DNA from: Zoogloeaceae bacterium
GTDB taxonomy: Bacteria > Pseudomonadota > Gammaproteobacteria > Burkholderiales > Rhodocyclaceae
Length of the DNA: 24,234 nt
NCBI GenBank assembly: GCA_031259605.1
Contig: JAIRLE010000063.1
Location: 1 to 24,234 of the forward strand
Direction: 5' to 3'
Below the pieces are notes generated by a model. That model worked only from the letters and a program-made list of their open reading frames with translations. It was not told where the DNA came from and did no database searches. Made by a program: the position numbers and the translations under genes. Of the stretch, positions 6,905 to 13,876 are shown piece by piece (position 1 is the stretch's first letter; every line of letters begins with the position of its first letter).

Positions 6905-7537
6905 ATGCAACTTTCCAGCCAAAGCTTCGCGGAGGGCGAGCGCATTCCCGACGAATTTGCCTTTGCCATTCCGGATGCCGCCAATCACGTGACCTTGAGC
7001 CAGAACCGGAATCCGCATCTTTCCTGGAACGGCGTGCCTCTCGCGGCTAAAAGCTTTGCGCTCATCTGCCATGATCCGGACGCGCCCAGCCAAGGCGACG
7101 ACGTGAATCAGGAAGGCCGCACAGTGGCCGCCGATTTGTCGCGCGTGGAATTCATTCATTGGGTGCTGATCGATCTGCCGTCCGATCTGCGTGAAATCGC
7201 GGCGGGCGCGTTTTCTTCCACCGTCACTCCGCGCGGCAAACCAGGGCCGAACGCCGCTTTGGACGCGCGCCAGGGCATCAACGATTACACCGCTTGGTTC
7301 AACGATGACCGTGATATGCGCGGCGATTATTATGGCTACGATGGCCCCTGTCCGCCGTGGAATGACGCACGCATTCATCGTTACATTTTTACGCTGTACG
7401 CGCTGGATGTGGAACGCCTCTCCGTGCACGAGCGGCTGACTGCTTCCAGCGTACGCCAGGCCATGCGCGGACATGTTCTGGCGGAAGCGAGTCTGACCGG
7501 CGTATATACGCTCAATCCATCGCTCGCGCTTCCCTGA
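6905..7537 (+). CDS. YbhB/YbcL-type PEBP family protein
   Basis: The 210-residue protein has the phosphatidylethanolamine-binding protein fold. SFALICHDPDAP lies near residue 57, FIHWVLIDLP near 82-91, and the anion pocket signature GYDGPCPPWNDARIHRYIFTLYALD near 141-165. It has no signal peptide, so it should be cytoplasmic. It is longer than E. coli YbhB (158 residues), mainly through an insertion at about 105-140 (PRGKPGPNAALDARQGINDYTAWF), as in a known longer subfamily. The exact role of bacterial members is unclear. The ATG follows AAAGGAGAAG at the ideal distance, and the gene is probably co-transcribed with murJ. Confidence 0.88.
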   Translation: MQLSSQSFAEGERIPDEFAFAIPDAANHVTLSQNRNPHLSWNGVPLAAKSFALICHDPDAPSQGDDVNQEGRTVAADLSRVEFIHWVLIDLPSDLREIAAGAFSSTVTPRGKPGPNAALDARQGINDYTAWFNDDRDMRGDYYGYDGPCPPWNDARIHRYIFTLYALDVERLSVHERLTASSVRQAMRGHVLAEASLTGVYTLNPSLALP

Positions 7538-7593
7538 CCGCAGACGTGCAACAAAACGCAAGCCGCGCCTTCTCCTGTCAGCGCCCCGCGCCC

Positions 7594-7790
7594 GTGCCGA
7601 TTGGCTCCGCTGACGACAAGGGACAGCGGGACGCCATGGGTGTCGACGAGCGCGTGTCGCTTGCTTCCATTTTTCCCCCGTTCCGTGGGGTTCGGCCCCA
7701 CGGATTCTTTCGCCAGCGGCAAGCTGGCCGTCCATCACCATCACATTCCACGACGCGCCCTGGAACATCGAACTCCGGTACAAGCGCTCG
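7594..7790 (-). pseudogene. IS5-family transposase remnant
   Basis: On the minus strand the segment KESVGPNPTERGKNGSKRH followed by LVDTHGVPLSLVVSGANRH (about 7713-7594) closely matches the core after the first catalytic Asp of IS5-group DDE transposases. The preceding VMVMDGQL, with the likely first Asp, lies in another frame just upstream (to about 7783), so there is a frameshift near 7720. Homology stops after SGANRH, so most of the gene including the remaining catalytic residues is gone. I find no clear inverted ends. This is a decayed fragment and the source of the element is unknown. Confidence 0.7.
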
Positions 7791-7872
7791 AAGCATGGAA
7801 AAACAAAACACTCAGTGCTATCCGATTTATTCCGGCAGATGATCAGGCGAGGCTTGACGATTCGCCGGAACC

Positions 7873-7893
7873 AAAACCGGCGTTACCGGTTTT
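7873..7893. terminator. Bidirectional terminator-like hairpin
   Basis: AAAACCGG and CCGGTTTT pair as an 8-bp perfect stem around the 5-base loop CGTTA. The A/T outer half and GC core fit a terminator working either way, for example behind the IS relic. It may also belong to a degraded element end. Confidence 0.35.
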
Positions 7894-7914
7894 CTGAAAG
7901 GCGGCGAGGACTGC

Positions 7915-8026
7915 CAGAGCAATCGCATGAATGCCTGTTTTTTCCCTCTCCCGCTTGCGGGAGAGGGTGGCGCTTTAGCGCCGGGAGAGGGGGAGCAACT
8001 CCCGGCACCCTGTTCCAGACGCCTTG
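7915..8026. mobile_element. Family-2 MITE-like element, left half only
   Basis: The left end (CAGAGCAATCGCATGAATGC) and the CCCTCTCCCGC hairpin, the GGCGC-TTTA-GCGCC hairpin and the GTTCCAGACGCCTTG block follow the same order as the intact copy at 2160. After GCCTTG the element stops and the sequence switches directly into family-1 repeat at 8028. The right terminal repeat is missing. Confidence 0.75.
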
Positions 8027-8027
8027 C

Positions 8028-8195
8028 TCGTAAAACCAACTCCGGTTTGAAACCCCGCCCGTAAGAAAGGCGCGAAGGTTGAGACCCCATTCTTACGACC
8101 GGGGTTTCGACCGTAGCCACTGGGGAGGGGAAAGAACCCCCTTCCCGATGACGTTGGACCGGCAGCCCTGAAGGGCTGCCGCTAATTTCTTGCTG
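8028..8195 (-). repeat. Family-1 dispersed repeat, near full-length copy
   Basis: On the minus strand the copy starts AGCAAGAAATTAGCGGCAG. It continues with the CGGCAGCCC-TTCA-GGGCTGCCG hairpin (8181-8160), a GGCTACGGTCGAAACCCCGG arm and the GGTCTCAACCTTCGCGCC variant, and ends GGAGTTGGTTTTACGA. It begins about 25 bases after the stop of the M61 peptidase gene in the same orientation. Its last bases are fused to the truncated family-2 element. Confidence 0.85.
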
Positions 8196-8219
8196 CGGTT
8201 GCCGCCGTCCGTCCCATAT

Positions 8220-10007
8220 TTAGAGCCGCCGCGCTCCCAGCCATTCCTGGCGTTTCTCCCGTGCCGATTTGCCGGGAAGGGGGGTCAGGAGGGCGGTGTT
8301 GGCGGGTGGGTGCTGGGGCGTCAGTGTGGTGGCGCACAGCAATCCGCGATGGAAATAATGGCATTCGACCGGCGTATCGACGGTAAGACGGGTGAGGCGG
8401 GATTCCAGGTTCTGCGCCGTGACTTCGCGCCCCGCCAGCGCGAGCAAGGTATCGCCTGCCGCCAGTCCGGCCCGTTCGGCGGGAGAAGCGGCAAGCACAT
8501 GGCGGATGCGGATTTTTCCCTCGGCCAGCGTATGCCGCAAACCCAGCCAAGGCGTCTTGCCGTCATTTTCCGCCTGCCAGACGAGCTTGACGCCTGCCCG
8601 CGTCAACAGTCTTTCCAGCGGCAGGTCGTGCGTTCCTTCCACGGCAGCCCGCAACGTTCGCGCCAGGGCATCGCCGCCCAGGGCGGCGACAGCGGCGTAA
8701 ATATCGGCCTCCGTTAATCCCTTGTCCATGCTGCCGTAATCGCGCCACAAGCGGCGCAGCAGATCATCGAGACAGACGCCTTTCTTCCGGCGCAGGCGTA
8801 AATCCAGCCACAGCGCGACCCATGCGCCCTTGTGGTAATAGCTGACGCCGGTGTTGGGGCTGTTCTCGTCCGGGCGATAATACTTGATCCAGGCGTCAAA
8901 CGAGGATTCGGCCAGACTTTGCGCCGCTCGTCCCGGGGTGTTTCGCACCTGGCTCAGGGTTTTGGCGAGCAGGCCCAGATAGCGTTTCTCATCGATGACG
9001 CCCGCGCGAACCAGGCAAAGATCGTCGTAATAGGAAGTGACGCCCTCGAAGAACCACAGGAGGCGACTGTAGGTTTCCCGCTGGTCATCGGGGGCGGCAA
9101 GCTCGGCGGGGCGGATGCGCTTGACGTTCCAGCGGTGGAAGTATTCGTGACTGCAAAGCCCCAGGAGTTGTACATAGTTTTCCGGCGTTTCCTCATCCGC
9201 CAGATGCGGCGCGGGCAGATCGTCGCAGGCGGCGAGCAGGGCGCTGGCGTTGCGGTGTTCGAGTCCGCCGTAGCCGGTATCGGTGACCGCCAGCAGGAAA
9301 AGATAGGGATCGGCAAGACGCGGCTGGGCGAACAGCGCCATTTGTCCGGCGCAGACGCGGGCGAGATCGCGGCATAAGCGCTCGCGCCGGAAGGCCGTGT
9401 CGCCCGTGACGATCAGATGGTGCGCAGCGCTGCCCACCGTAAATTCCATGTGGGTGAAACGTCCCATTTCCACTGGATGATCGAGCAAATCGGCATAGTT
9501 TTTTGCCTGATACATGCCGAAGCCCCACGGCGCGGCTCCGGCGCGCGCCAATGAAGTCGCCGCCCGCCAGTCCGGCGCAAAGTCGGGCGGCAACAATTCG
9601 ACCTGTTGCGGCGCGTCTTCCTGTCCATGCGCGCGCAGAAAGACGCTGCTGGCGTTGAAAAAAGCGCGCTGACGATCCAGGTACGCGCCGCGCACCGAGA
9701 CATCATAGGCGTAGACCTGATAGATCAGGGTAAGCGTCCCTTTGCAGGGCGCGGCTTGCCAAGTCGCCTTGTCTTGTTTTGTCAGCGCCACCGGCTTGCT
9801 CGCGGCTTCGGCGCGGATGCGAACGATATGACGGGAAAATTCCCGGATCAGATAACTGCCGGGAATCCATGTCGGCAGAGAAAAGCGTTGTCCCGCCGTG
9901 TTCGGCGTCGATACCCGGCAGGTAATCTCGAACAGGTGCGCGTCGGGAGAAAGCGGCTTGATGGTGTAATGCATCGCTGTCAAGGGAAGCAAGGTTGGCG
10001 CAGGCAT
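8220..10007 (-). CDS. M61-family (glycyl aminopeptidase-like) metallopeptidase with PDZ domain
   Basis: The 595-residue product has the M61 N-terminal beta domain with the signature WIPGSYLIREFSRH near residues 47-60. The GGLEHRN substrate loop lies at 248-253, the zinc motif HEYFH at 287-291, and the third-ligand region WFFEGVTSYY with Glu321. A C-terminal PDZ domain is at about 500-570 (AERAGLAAGDTLLALAGREV). Family members are zinc peptidases that remove N-terminal glycine or alanine. No signal peptide is evident, so a cytoplasmic location is likely. The start at 10007 is preceded by AAGGA at very short spacing, and the second ATG at 9974 fits the family N-terminus better. It follows oxyR by 25 bases on the same strand, probably in one transcript. 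Confidence 0.9.
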   Translation of the reverse strand: MPAPTLLPLTAMHYTIKPLSPDAHLFEITCRVSTPNTAGQRFSLPTWIPGSYLIREFSRHIVRIRAEAASKPVALTKQDKATWQAAPCKGTLTLIYQVYAYDVSVRGAYLDRQRAFFNASSVFLRAHGQEDAPQQVELLPPDFAPDWRAATSLARAGAAPWGFGMYQAKNYADLLDHPVEMGRFTHMEFTVGSAAHHLIVTGDTAFRRERLCRDLARVCAGQMALFAQPRLADPYLFLLAVTDTGYGGLEHRNASALLAACDDLPAPHLADEETPENYVQLLGLCSHEYFHRWNVKRIRPAELAAPDDQRETYSRLLWFFEGVTSYYDDLCLVRAGVIDEKRYLGLLAKTLSQVRNTPGRAAQSLAESSFDAWIKYYRPDENSPNTGVSYYHKGAWVALWLDLRLRRKKGVCLDDLLRRLWRDYGSMDKGLTEADIYAAVAALGGDALARTLRAAVEGTHDLPLERLLTRAGVKLVWQAENDGKTPWLGLRHTLAEGKIRIRHVLAASPAERAGLAAGDTLLALAGREVTAQNLESRLTRLTVDTPVECHYFHRGLLCATTLTPQHPPANTALLTPLPGKSAREKRQEWLGARRL

Positions 10008-10032
10008 CGTCCTTGGCGCAAGAGGATCGGGT

Positions 10033-10944
10033 TCACAATGCGTTTATGAATGGCGCGTCAGCGCCCTCTTTGACCGCGTTGTACAGCATATCCATGGCTT
10101 GCGGACGGGGGTAGGTGGAGCGCCAGGCGAGCATGATGCGGCGGCTGGGCGCGGGCGGGACGAAGGGACGGATGACCAGCAGCGGGTCCTGCGACCAGGC
10201 GGCGCTGGCGGAGACGGGAACCACGGCAACGCCCGCGCCGCTGGCGACCATGTAGCGCATGGTTTCCAGCGAACTGCCTTCCACCGTCCGATCGATGTGG
10301 CTGGATTCGCTCAACTGCGGGCAGGCGGAAACCACCTGGTCACGGAAGCAATTGCCTTGCCCCAGCAGCAACAATTGCCCGGGATCCAGCGCCGCCTTGT
10401 CGATGAATTCTTGCGCGGCCAGAGAATGCCGCACCGGAAGCGCGACACAGAAGGCTTCATCGTAGAGCGGACGCGCGACAATGCCGGGTTCCGTGCAGGG
10501 CGTGGCGATGATGATGGCGTCCAGTTCGCCTGTTTTCAGTGATTCCGTCAGCTTGTGGGTGAAATTTTCCTGTAGGAACAAGGGGATGCGTGGCGCGATT
10601 GTATGCAGGACGGGAATCAGGCGCGGCAGCAGGTAGGGGGCGATGGTGTAGATGACGCCCAGGCGCAGGGGGCCGGCGAGCGGGTCTTTGCCGGTTTGCG
10701 CCAGTTCTTCGACGTGCGCGGCCTCGCGCAGCACTTTTTCCGCCTGTTCGCAGATGCGCTCGCCCACCAGGGTCAAGCGGATGTCGCCGGGCATGCGCTC
10801 GAAAAGCAGGACGCCAAGCCGGTCTTCGAGTTTCTTGACGGCAACGGACAGGCTGGGCTGGCTGACGTGGCAGCGTTCGGCGGCGCGGCCAAAATGCTTT
10901 TCCCGCGCCAGCGCGATGATGTAGCGCAGTTCATTCAAGGTCAT
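10033..10944 (-). CDS. oxyR: Hydrogen-peroxide-sensing LysR-type regulator OxyR
   Basis: The 303-residue protein has an N-terminal LysR winged helix-turn-helix (residues 1-60, with FGRAAERCHVSQPSLSVAVKKLE) and a regulatory domain. In the loop LLGQGNCFRDQVVSACPQ the two cysteines are residues 199 and 208, identical in number to the redox pair of E. coli OxyR, and Thr/His pocket residues lie around TIAP and SSLETMRYMVASGAG. Peroxide should oxidise C199 to form the C199-C208 disulfide and activate the protein. The start is set by GGAGGAG just upstream of ATG 10944. No catalase, AhpC or other classic target lies beside it. The downstream partner is the M61 peptidase gene. Confidence 0.92.
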   Translation of the reverse strand: MTLNELRYIIALAREKHFGRAAERCHVSQPSLSVAVKKLEDRLGVLLFERMPGDIRLTLVGERICEQAEKVLREAAHVEELAQTGKDPLAGPLRLGVIYTIAPYLLPRLIPVLHTIAPRIPLFLQENFTHKLTESLKTGELDAIIIATPCTEPGIVARPLYDEAFCVALPVRHSLAAQEFIDKAALDPGQLLLLGQGNCFRDQVVSACPQLSESSHIDRTVEGSSLETMRYMVASGAGVAVVPVSASAAWSQDPLLVIRPFVPPAPSRRIMLAWRSTYPRPQAMDMLYNAVKEGADAPFINAL

Positions 10945-11255
10945 GCGGTTCTCCTCCGGTGAAGTTTCAGATCGCTTGCGGCCACATGGGTTTCGGGCGG
11001 ACGCAGGCCGCCGATCGATGCGGCACAGCTTGTTTTCTTTGCGGACAGACCCGGCGGTTGGCGTTTTGTTTCTTCCCCCGCCGCGCGATATCCATCCATT
11101 CTTTCCTCCGCATGGCGGTCATTGTAAGGGCAGAAAGCCGTTTTCAGAACGTCAGGATAGAATGGGACGCAAGTGGAGGACGAGTAGCGGCACTCCGATC
11201 CCCTTCGTCATTGCGCCTGTAGAATAACAGCCGAATTCCTTGGAGAACCCACGAC
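10945..11255. other. Divergent intergenic region, nothing else recognised
   Basis: This 311-bp gap separates oxyR (minus) from the broken membrane-protein gene (plus) and must hold both promoters. TAGAAT at 11220-11225 is a plausible -10 for the plus-strand gene, but no matching -35 is clear. I see no family-1 or family-2 repeat here and no convincing OxyR-type palindrome. Confidence 0.4.
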
Positions 11256-12021
11256 ATGCCGGAATCGTCCCTTCCTTCCCCTTTCCCGCAAAGCGCGCTG
11301 TTTCTTCTTACTGGCGGCATACAGGGCATCTTGCTGGGTATTCTGATCTGTGTGTGCGACGAGCATGTTTCCATTTTCCATACCGCCGCCTTGCTCACCA
11401 GCCTGTTTGTGCCCCTGATCCTGTATTGCGTCCAGAGCGCCCCGCCCCGGCGGCAGTGGCGCATCCTCGCGGCGGCAGTGGCGCATCCTCGCGGCGGCGG
11501 CGGCAATCATCGCCGCCATCGGCCTCTATCAGGGCTGGCTCATCGAAAACGCCAAGGATCCCGCGCGCCTGATCGTAGACGCGCTGTTGTTCTCGATTGC
11601 CATTATCCTTGCCGTTCCCGCCATTGCCGCGGGCGCGGCGTCCCCGGCGTATTCCCGCTGGGTCGAATCCACGCTGGGAGCCTTGGCAAGCCTGATCGTC
11701 GCGGGATGCACACTGGCTTTCTTCTGGATATTGTCGGGAATCTGTTTTGCGCTTTTCGATACGATCGGCATCATCGATTTCGACTGGCGCGGGTTTTGGC
11801 ATTTTGTCCTGATCTGCGCCAGTTGCGTCGTCTTCGCGGGCGGCGTTCTGCTGGCAAGGCGCGAAGCCTCCCGCGTGAGCGTCCTGTTCTCGTTTTTTGC
11901 GCGCCTGGGCGGTATGCTCCTTGAAGCTGTTCTCGCGGGCGAAGCCGCGCCTGAGCGCATTCCTGTCGACATCATCGCAGTGGACAAACAGCCCCGCTTC
12001 CTGCGGGGCAATGCCCGCTGA
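11256..12021 (+). pseudogene. Polytopic membrane protein (DUF4153-like N-terminal half) broken by a 22-bp tandem duplication
   Basis: The gene starts at ATG 11256 behind GGAGAA and encodes membrane helices (SALFLLTGGIQGILLGILI, LLTSLFVPLILYCV). At 11449-11470 a 22-base unit is repeated exactly at 11471-11492, which shifts the frame. Removing one unit restores one frame into LAAAAAIIAAIGLYQGWL and on to the TGA at 12019-12021, giving 247 residues with about six membrane helices and an interior FFWILSGICFALFDTIGI. The pattern resembles the first half of DUF4153 membrane proteins, so the C-terminal half may also be missing. That identification is tentative. With the duplication as read, the upstream frame runs out of homology and ends at 11924. 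Confidence 0.65.
11449..11492 (+). repeat. Perfect tandem duplication, two 22-bp units, inside a coding sequence
   Basis: Units 11449-11470 and 11471-11492 are identical, each beginning GGCGGCAGTGGC and ending CATCCTCGC, and are followed by a GGC-rich run (11493-11504). 22 is not a multiple of three, so gain or loss of one unit toggles the reading frame of the membrane-protein gene. Confidence 0.9.
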
Positions 12022-12091
12022 ACAGAACGCCTGCCGCTACCGCCCTTCGGCCACTCTTTGCAGGGCGCAAGCCCTCTTCCGTAAAACGGGC

Positions 12092-12134
12092 GAGGAAAAG
12101 GCAACGGCGGATGGCGCTTTGCGCTTTTTTCCTC
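12092..12134 (+). terminator. Probable intrinsic terminator after the membrane-protein gene
   Basis: GAGGAAAAG pairs with CTTTTTTCCTC, enclosing an inner GCGC-TTT-GCGC stem, and six T residues follow at 12125-12130. It lies about 70 bases past the stop codon at 12021. Confidence 0.4.
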
Positions 12135-12180
12135 AGAACCTGTTCATGGTCTCGGATTGTCGCGGAAAGCGCCTGGTTTT

Positions 12181-12294
12181 CCTTCTCCCCCTTTAGGGGG
12201 AGAAGGCACCCGGAGGGCGGATGCGGGGACGATTCACCCCGGAAAATACGGTTCAGGGATGAACCGCTGCCCCTCTCCCGCGAGCGGGCGAGGG
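12181..12294. repeat. Cluster of three perfect or near-perfect hairpins
   Basis: Three inverted repeats lie within 115 bases. The first is 12181-12206, with 11-bp arms CCTTCTCCCCC/GGGGGAGAAGG and loop TTTA. The second is 12249-12266, with arms CGGTTCA/TGAACCG. The third is 12271-12294, with arms CCCTC-CCCGC/GCGGG-GAGGG and one mismatch. They resemble the hairpin core of family 2 in style but not in sequence order. No gene is seen in this part of the 12022-12632 gap. Confidence 0.6.
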
Positions 12295-12309
12295 AAACTC
12301 CTGGAGACG

Positions 12310-12477
12310 AGCAAAAATCAGCGACAGCCCTTCAGGGCTGTCGGTCCAACTCCATTGGGAAGGGGTTTCTCTCCCCTCGAGAATGGCTACGGTCGAAACC
12401 CCGGACGCGGCCGGGGTTTCGACCGTAGCGCCTTTCTTACGGGCGGGGTTTCAAACCGGAGTTGGTTTTACGATGAA
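12310..12477 (+). repeat. Family-1 dispersed repeat, best-preserved copy
   Basis: This copy has every module. The 5' part is AGCAAAAATCAG, then the hairpin CGACAGCCC-TTCA-GGGCTGTCG at 12322-12343. A perfect 19-bp palindrome GCTACGGTCGAAACCCCGG and its complement follows at 12386-12404 and 12411-12429. The 3' part is GGGTTTCAAACCGGAG then GGTTTTACGATGAA. One hairpin pair is A-T here where other copies have G-C. It points toward the pilin-like operon and ends about 155 bases before its first gene. Confidence 0.88.
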
Positions 12478-12518
12478 GCACTTTTCATGCTCCGGCCTGG
12501 CGTACCCATCTGTTCCTG

Positions 12519-12547
12519 TTTCCAATTCGGATATGACGTTGCATAAT
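12519..12547 (+). promoter_or_regulatory. Candidate sigma-70 promoter of the pilin-like operon
   Basis: TTTCCA (12519-12524) and CATAAT (12542-12547) are separated by 17 bases, each matching four or five of six consensus positions. It lies between the family-1 repeat and the first ORF of the operon. Confidence 0.4.
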
Positions 12548-12573
12548 ACGCGCTTTGATATCGAGAGGACGGC

Positions 12574-12648
12574 ATGTCTTCTGTTCGGTTTTTCTGGTGT
12601 TTCACCTTGCTCAAAGCGTGGAGAGTCCGCAATTGTCCAATCTTCTGA
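12574..12648 (+). CDS. Possible 24-residue leader ORF overlapping the TPR gene start
   Basis: ATG 12574 follows the good Shine-Dalgarno GAGAGGAC and encodes MSSVRFFWCFTLLKAWRVRN plus four residues before TGA at 12646-12648. It overlaps the proposed TTG start of the TPR gene in another frame. It may be a translated leader that couples to the TPR gene, or the remnant of an original start now out of frame. The peptide itself has no recognisable function. Confidence 0.3.
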   Translation: MSSVRFFWCFTLLKAWRVRNCPIF

Positions 12649-13526
12649 TCCGGTTCTTGTGCCTGCTGCTGGTCGCGGTGTCCGGTTATTTCGGCTGGCA
12701 GATCTGGGCGCTGGAATCGCGGCGGATTGCCGTGTCTGCCGTGCCGCATGCAGTGTCTCCGCAAGCGGTCGTGGCGGACGCCGCTCTGGAAGCCGCAGCG
12801 CATCCTGCGCCGTCGCTGCCCGGAAAGGCAAAAGCGGAACCATCGCGCGCGACGCCGGAACGCAGGCCGATGGAAACGTCCGCGCCGGAGGACATCGTGT
12901 TGCGGGTGCATCATGCCCGTGCGTCGGAGACGCCAACCGCCGTACAGCAGGCGCGGGCAGCCCTGGCGCAGGGAGATTTGGCGCGGGCGGAAGCGCAGTT
13001 TTCGGCCCTGCTTGCCGTCGAGCCGCATCATCTGGAAGCCTTGCTGGGACTGGCGGAAATCGCCTTGCGGCAAGACAGGGGCGCGGCGGCGTGGCAGTTT
13101 TACCAAGCGGCGTTGAACGCCTATCCGCAGGACATTCGGGCGCGGACGGGCATATTGGCGCTGGCTGCCGCTAGCGGACAGGCGGACGCGTCGGCGGTGG
13201 AGGGCCGGTTGAAGAACCTGATGGCCGAAGCGCCGCAGGCGGCGACGCCGCATTTTGCCCTCGGCAATCTCCTTGCCGCGCAAGGCCGCTGGCGGGAAGC
13301 GCAGAATGCCTATTTCGAGGCTTGCCGCCGCGATCGGACGAACCCCGACTTTCGTTACAATCTGGCGGTCAGCCTGGATGTCCTGAGCCAGCCGCGTCTG
13401 GCGGCGGAGCAATACCGGGAGGCGCTGGCGGCAGCGGCGGCGGGCGCGCCCACGAATTTTGCCGTACCCGCCGTAGAAGCGCGATTGCTTGTCTTGCAGG
13501 CATTGCCGGAAGGCGGCGCGCCATGA
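12633..13526 (+). CDS. Membrane-anchored TPR protein of a type IV pilus-like operon (MshN-like)
   Basis: The product of about 297 residues has one N-terminal membrane helix (LLIRFLCLLLVAVSGYFGW). A low-complexity Ala/Pro-rich periplasmic linker runs to about residue 100. Then come several tetratricopeptide repeats (AALAQGDLARAEAQFSALLA, then ALLGLAEIALRQDRGAAAW, then HFALGNLLAAQGRWREAQNA, and AVSLDVLSQPRLAAEQYREAL). This layout matches MshN-type pilus assembly proteins, which are thought to help organise the machinery in the periplasm. I prefer TTG 12633 because GGAG lies seven bases upstream. GTG 12618 is an alternative. The ATG of the next gene overlaps its stop as ATGA. It is first in a five-gene operon. 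Confidence 0.72.
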   Translation: MSNLLIRFLCLLLVAVSGYFGWQIWALESRRIAVSAVPHAVSPQAVVADAALEAAAHPAPSLPGKAKAEPSRATPERRPMETSAPEDIVLRVHHARASETPTAVQQARAALAQGDLARAEAQFSALLAVEPHHLEALLGLAEIALRQDRGAAAWQFYQAALNAYPQDIRARTGILALAAASGQADASAVEGRLKNLMAEAPQAATPHFALGNLLAAQGRWREAQNAYFEACRRDRTNPDFRYNLAVSLDVLSQPRLAAEQYREALAAAAAGAPTNFAVPAVEARLLVLQALPEGGAP

Positions 13527-13876
13527 AAAGCCTTTTCGCCCCGTTGGGCCTGTTGCTGTCCGGCATCGTCCTCAGTCTGCCGTCCCGGGCGGAGCCGCCT
13601 CTGGGGCGTTTGTTTTATACGCCCGCGGAGCGTGCCGCGATGGAAGCGCAAAAGGACAACGGCGATGCGCCGGAAGCAGCGGCGTACCAAGGGCTGGTCG
13701 TGCGCGGCACGGGCGCAATCACCGTCTGGCGAGAGGGGGAAGACGAGGCGCGCGAACTGCCGCCGCAGGCGGAGGACGCGAATCTCTGGCGCAACGTCGG
13801 CGGCGCGCGCGACGAACTGCTGCGCGGCGGAAGCATCGTGGCGCATCCGGGGAAACCTGCGCGTGAACAAAAATAG
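13523..13876 (+). CDS. Small secreted protein of the pilin-like operon
   Basis: The 117-residue product has a signal peptide (MKSLFAPLGLLLSGIVLSLP, cleavage near SRA-EP at residue 23). A short domain follows, beginning LGRLFYTPAERAAMEAQ, with YQGLVVRGTGAITVWREGE at about 55-73. This pattern (LFxTPAERAxM, then a beta segment with GxxTVW) is one I associate with small periplasmic proteins next to MSHA-like pilus or secretion genes. I cannot assign a family name with confidence. It overlaps the TPR gene by ATGA at its start. The next gene starts at GTG 13863, 11 bases before its TAG, so all three are likely translated together. Confidence 0.65.
   Translation: MKSLFAPLGLLLSGIVLSLPSRAEPPLGRLFYTPAERAAMEAQKDNGDAPEAAAYQGLVVRGTGAITVWREGEDEARELPPQAEDANLWRNVGGARDELLRGGSIVAHPGKPAREQK

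Noticed and set aside
10945..11255. OxyR-binding site in the oxyR upstream region
   Set aside because: I could not find the spaced ATAG-type half-sites expected of OxyR operators with any confidence.
12181..12477. CRISPR-like array from repeated hairpins
   Set aside because: The hairpins differ in sequence and spacing and there are no regular repeat-spacer units or cas genes in the window.
12383..13174. 263-codon plus-strand ORF starting in the family-1 repeat (MATVETP...)
   Set aside because: It overlaps the TPR gene in another frame, and its translation there is Gly/Ala/Arg-rich shadow sequence. The start MATVETP recurs only because the repeat does.
13632..13862. Upstream extension of the cysteine-rich pilin-like protein
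   Set aside because: The extra 77 codons are Arg-rich and overlap the small secreted protein in another frame. GTG 13863 has a Shine-Dalgarno and gives a pilin-like N-terminus.
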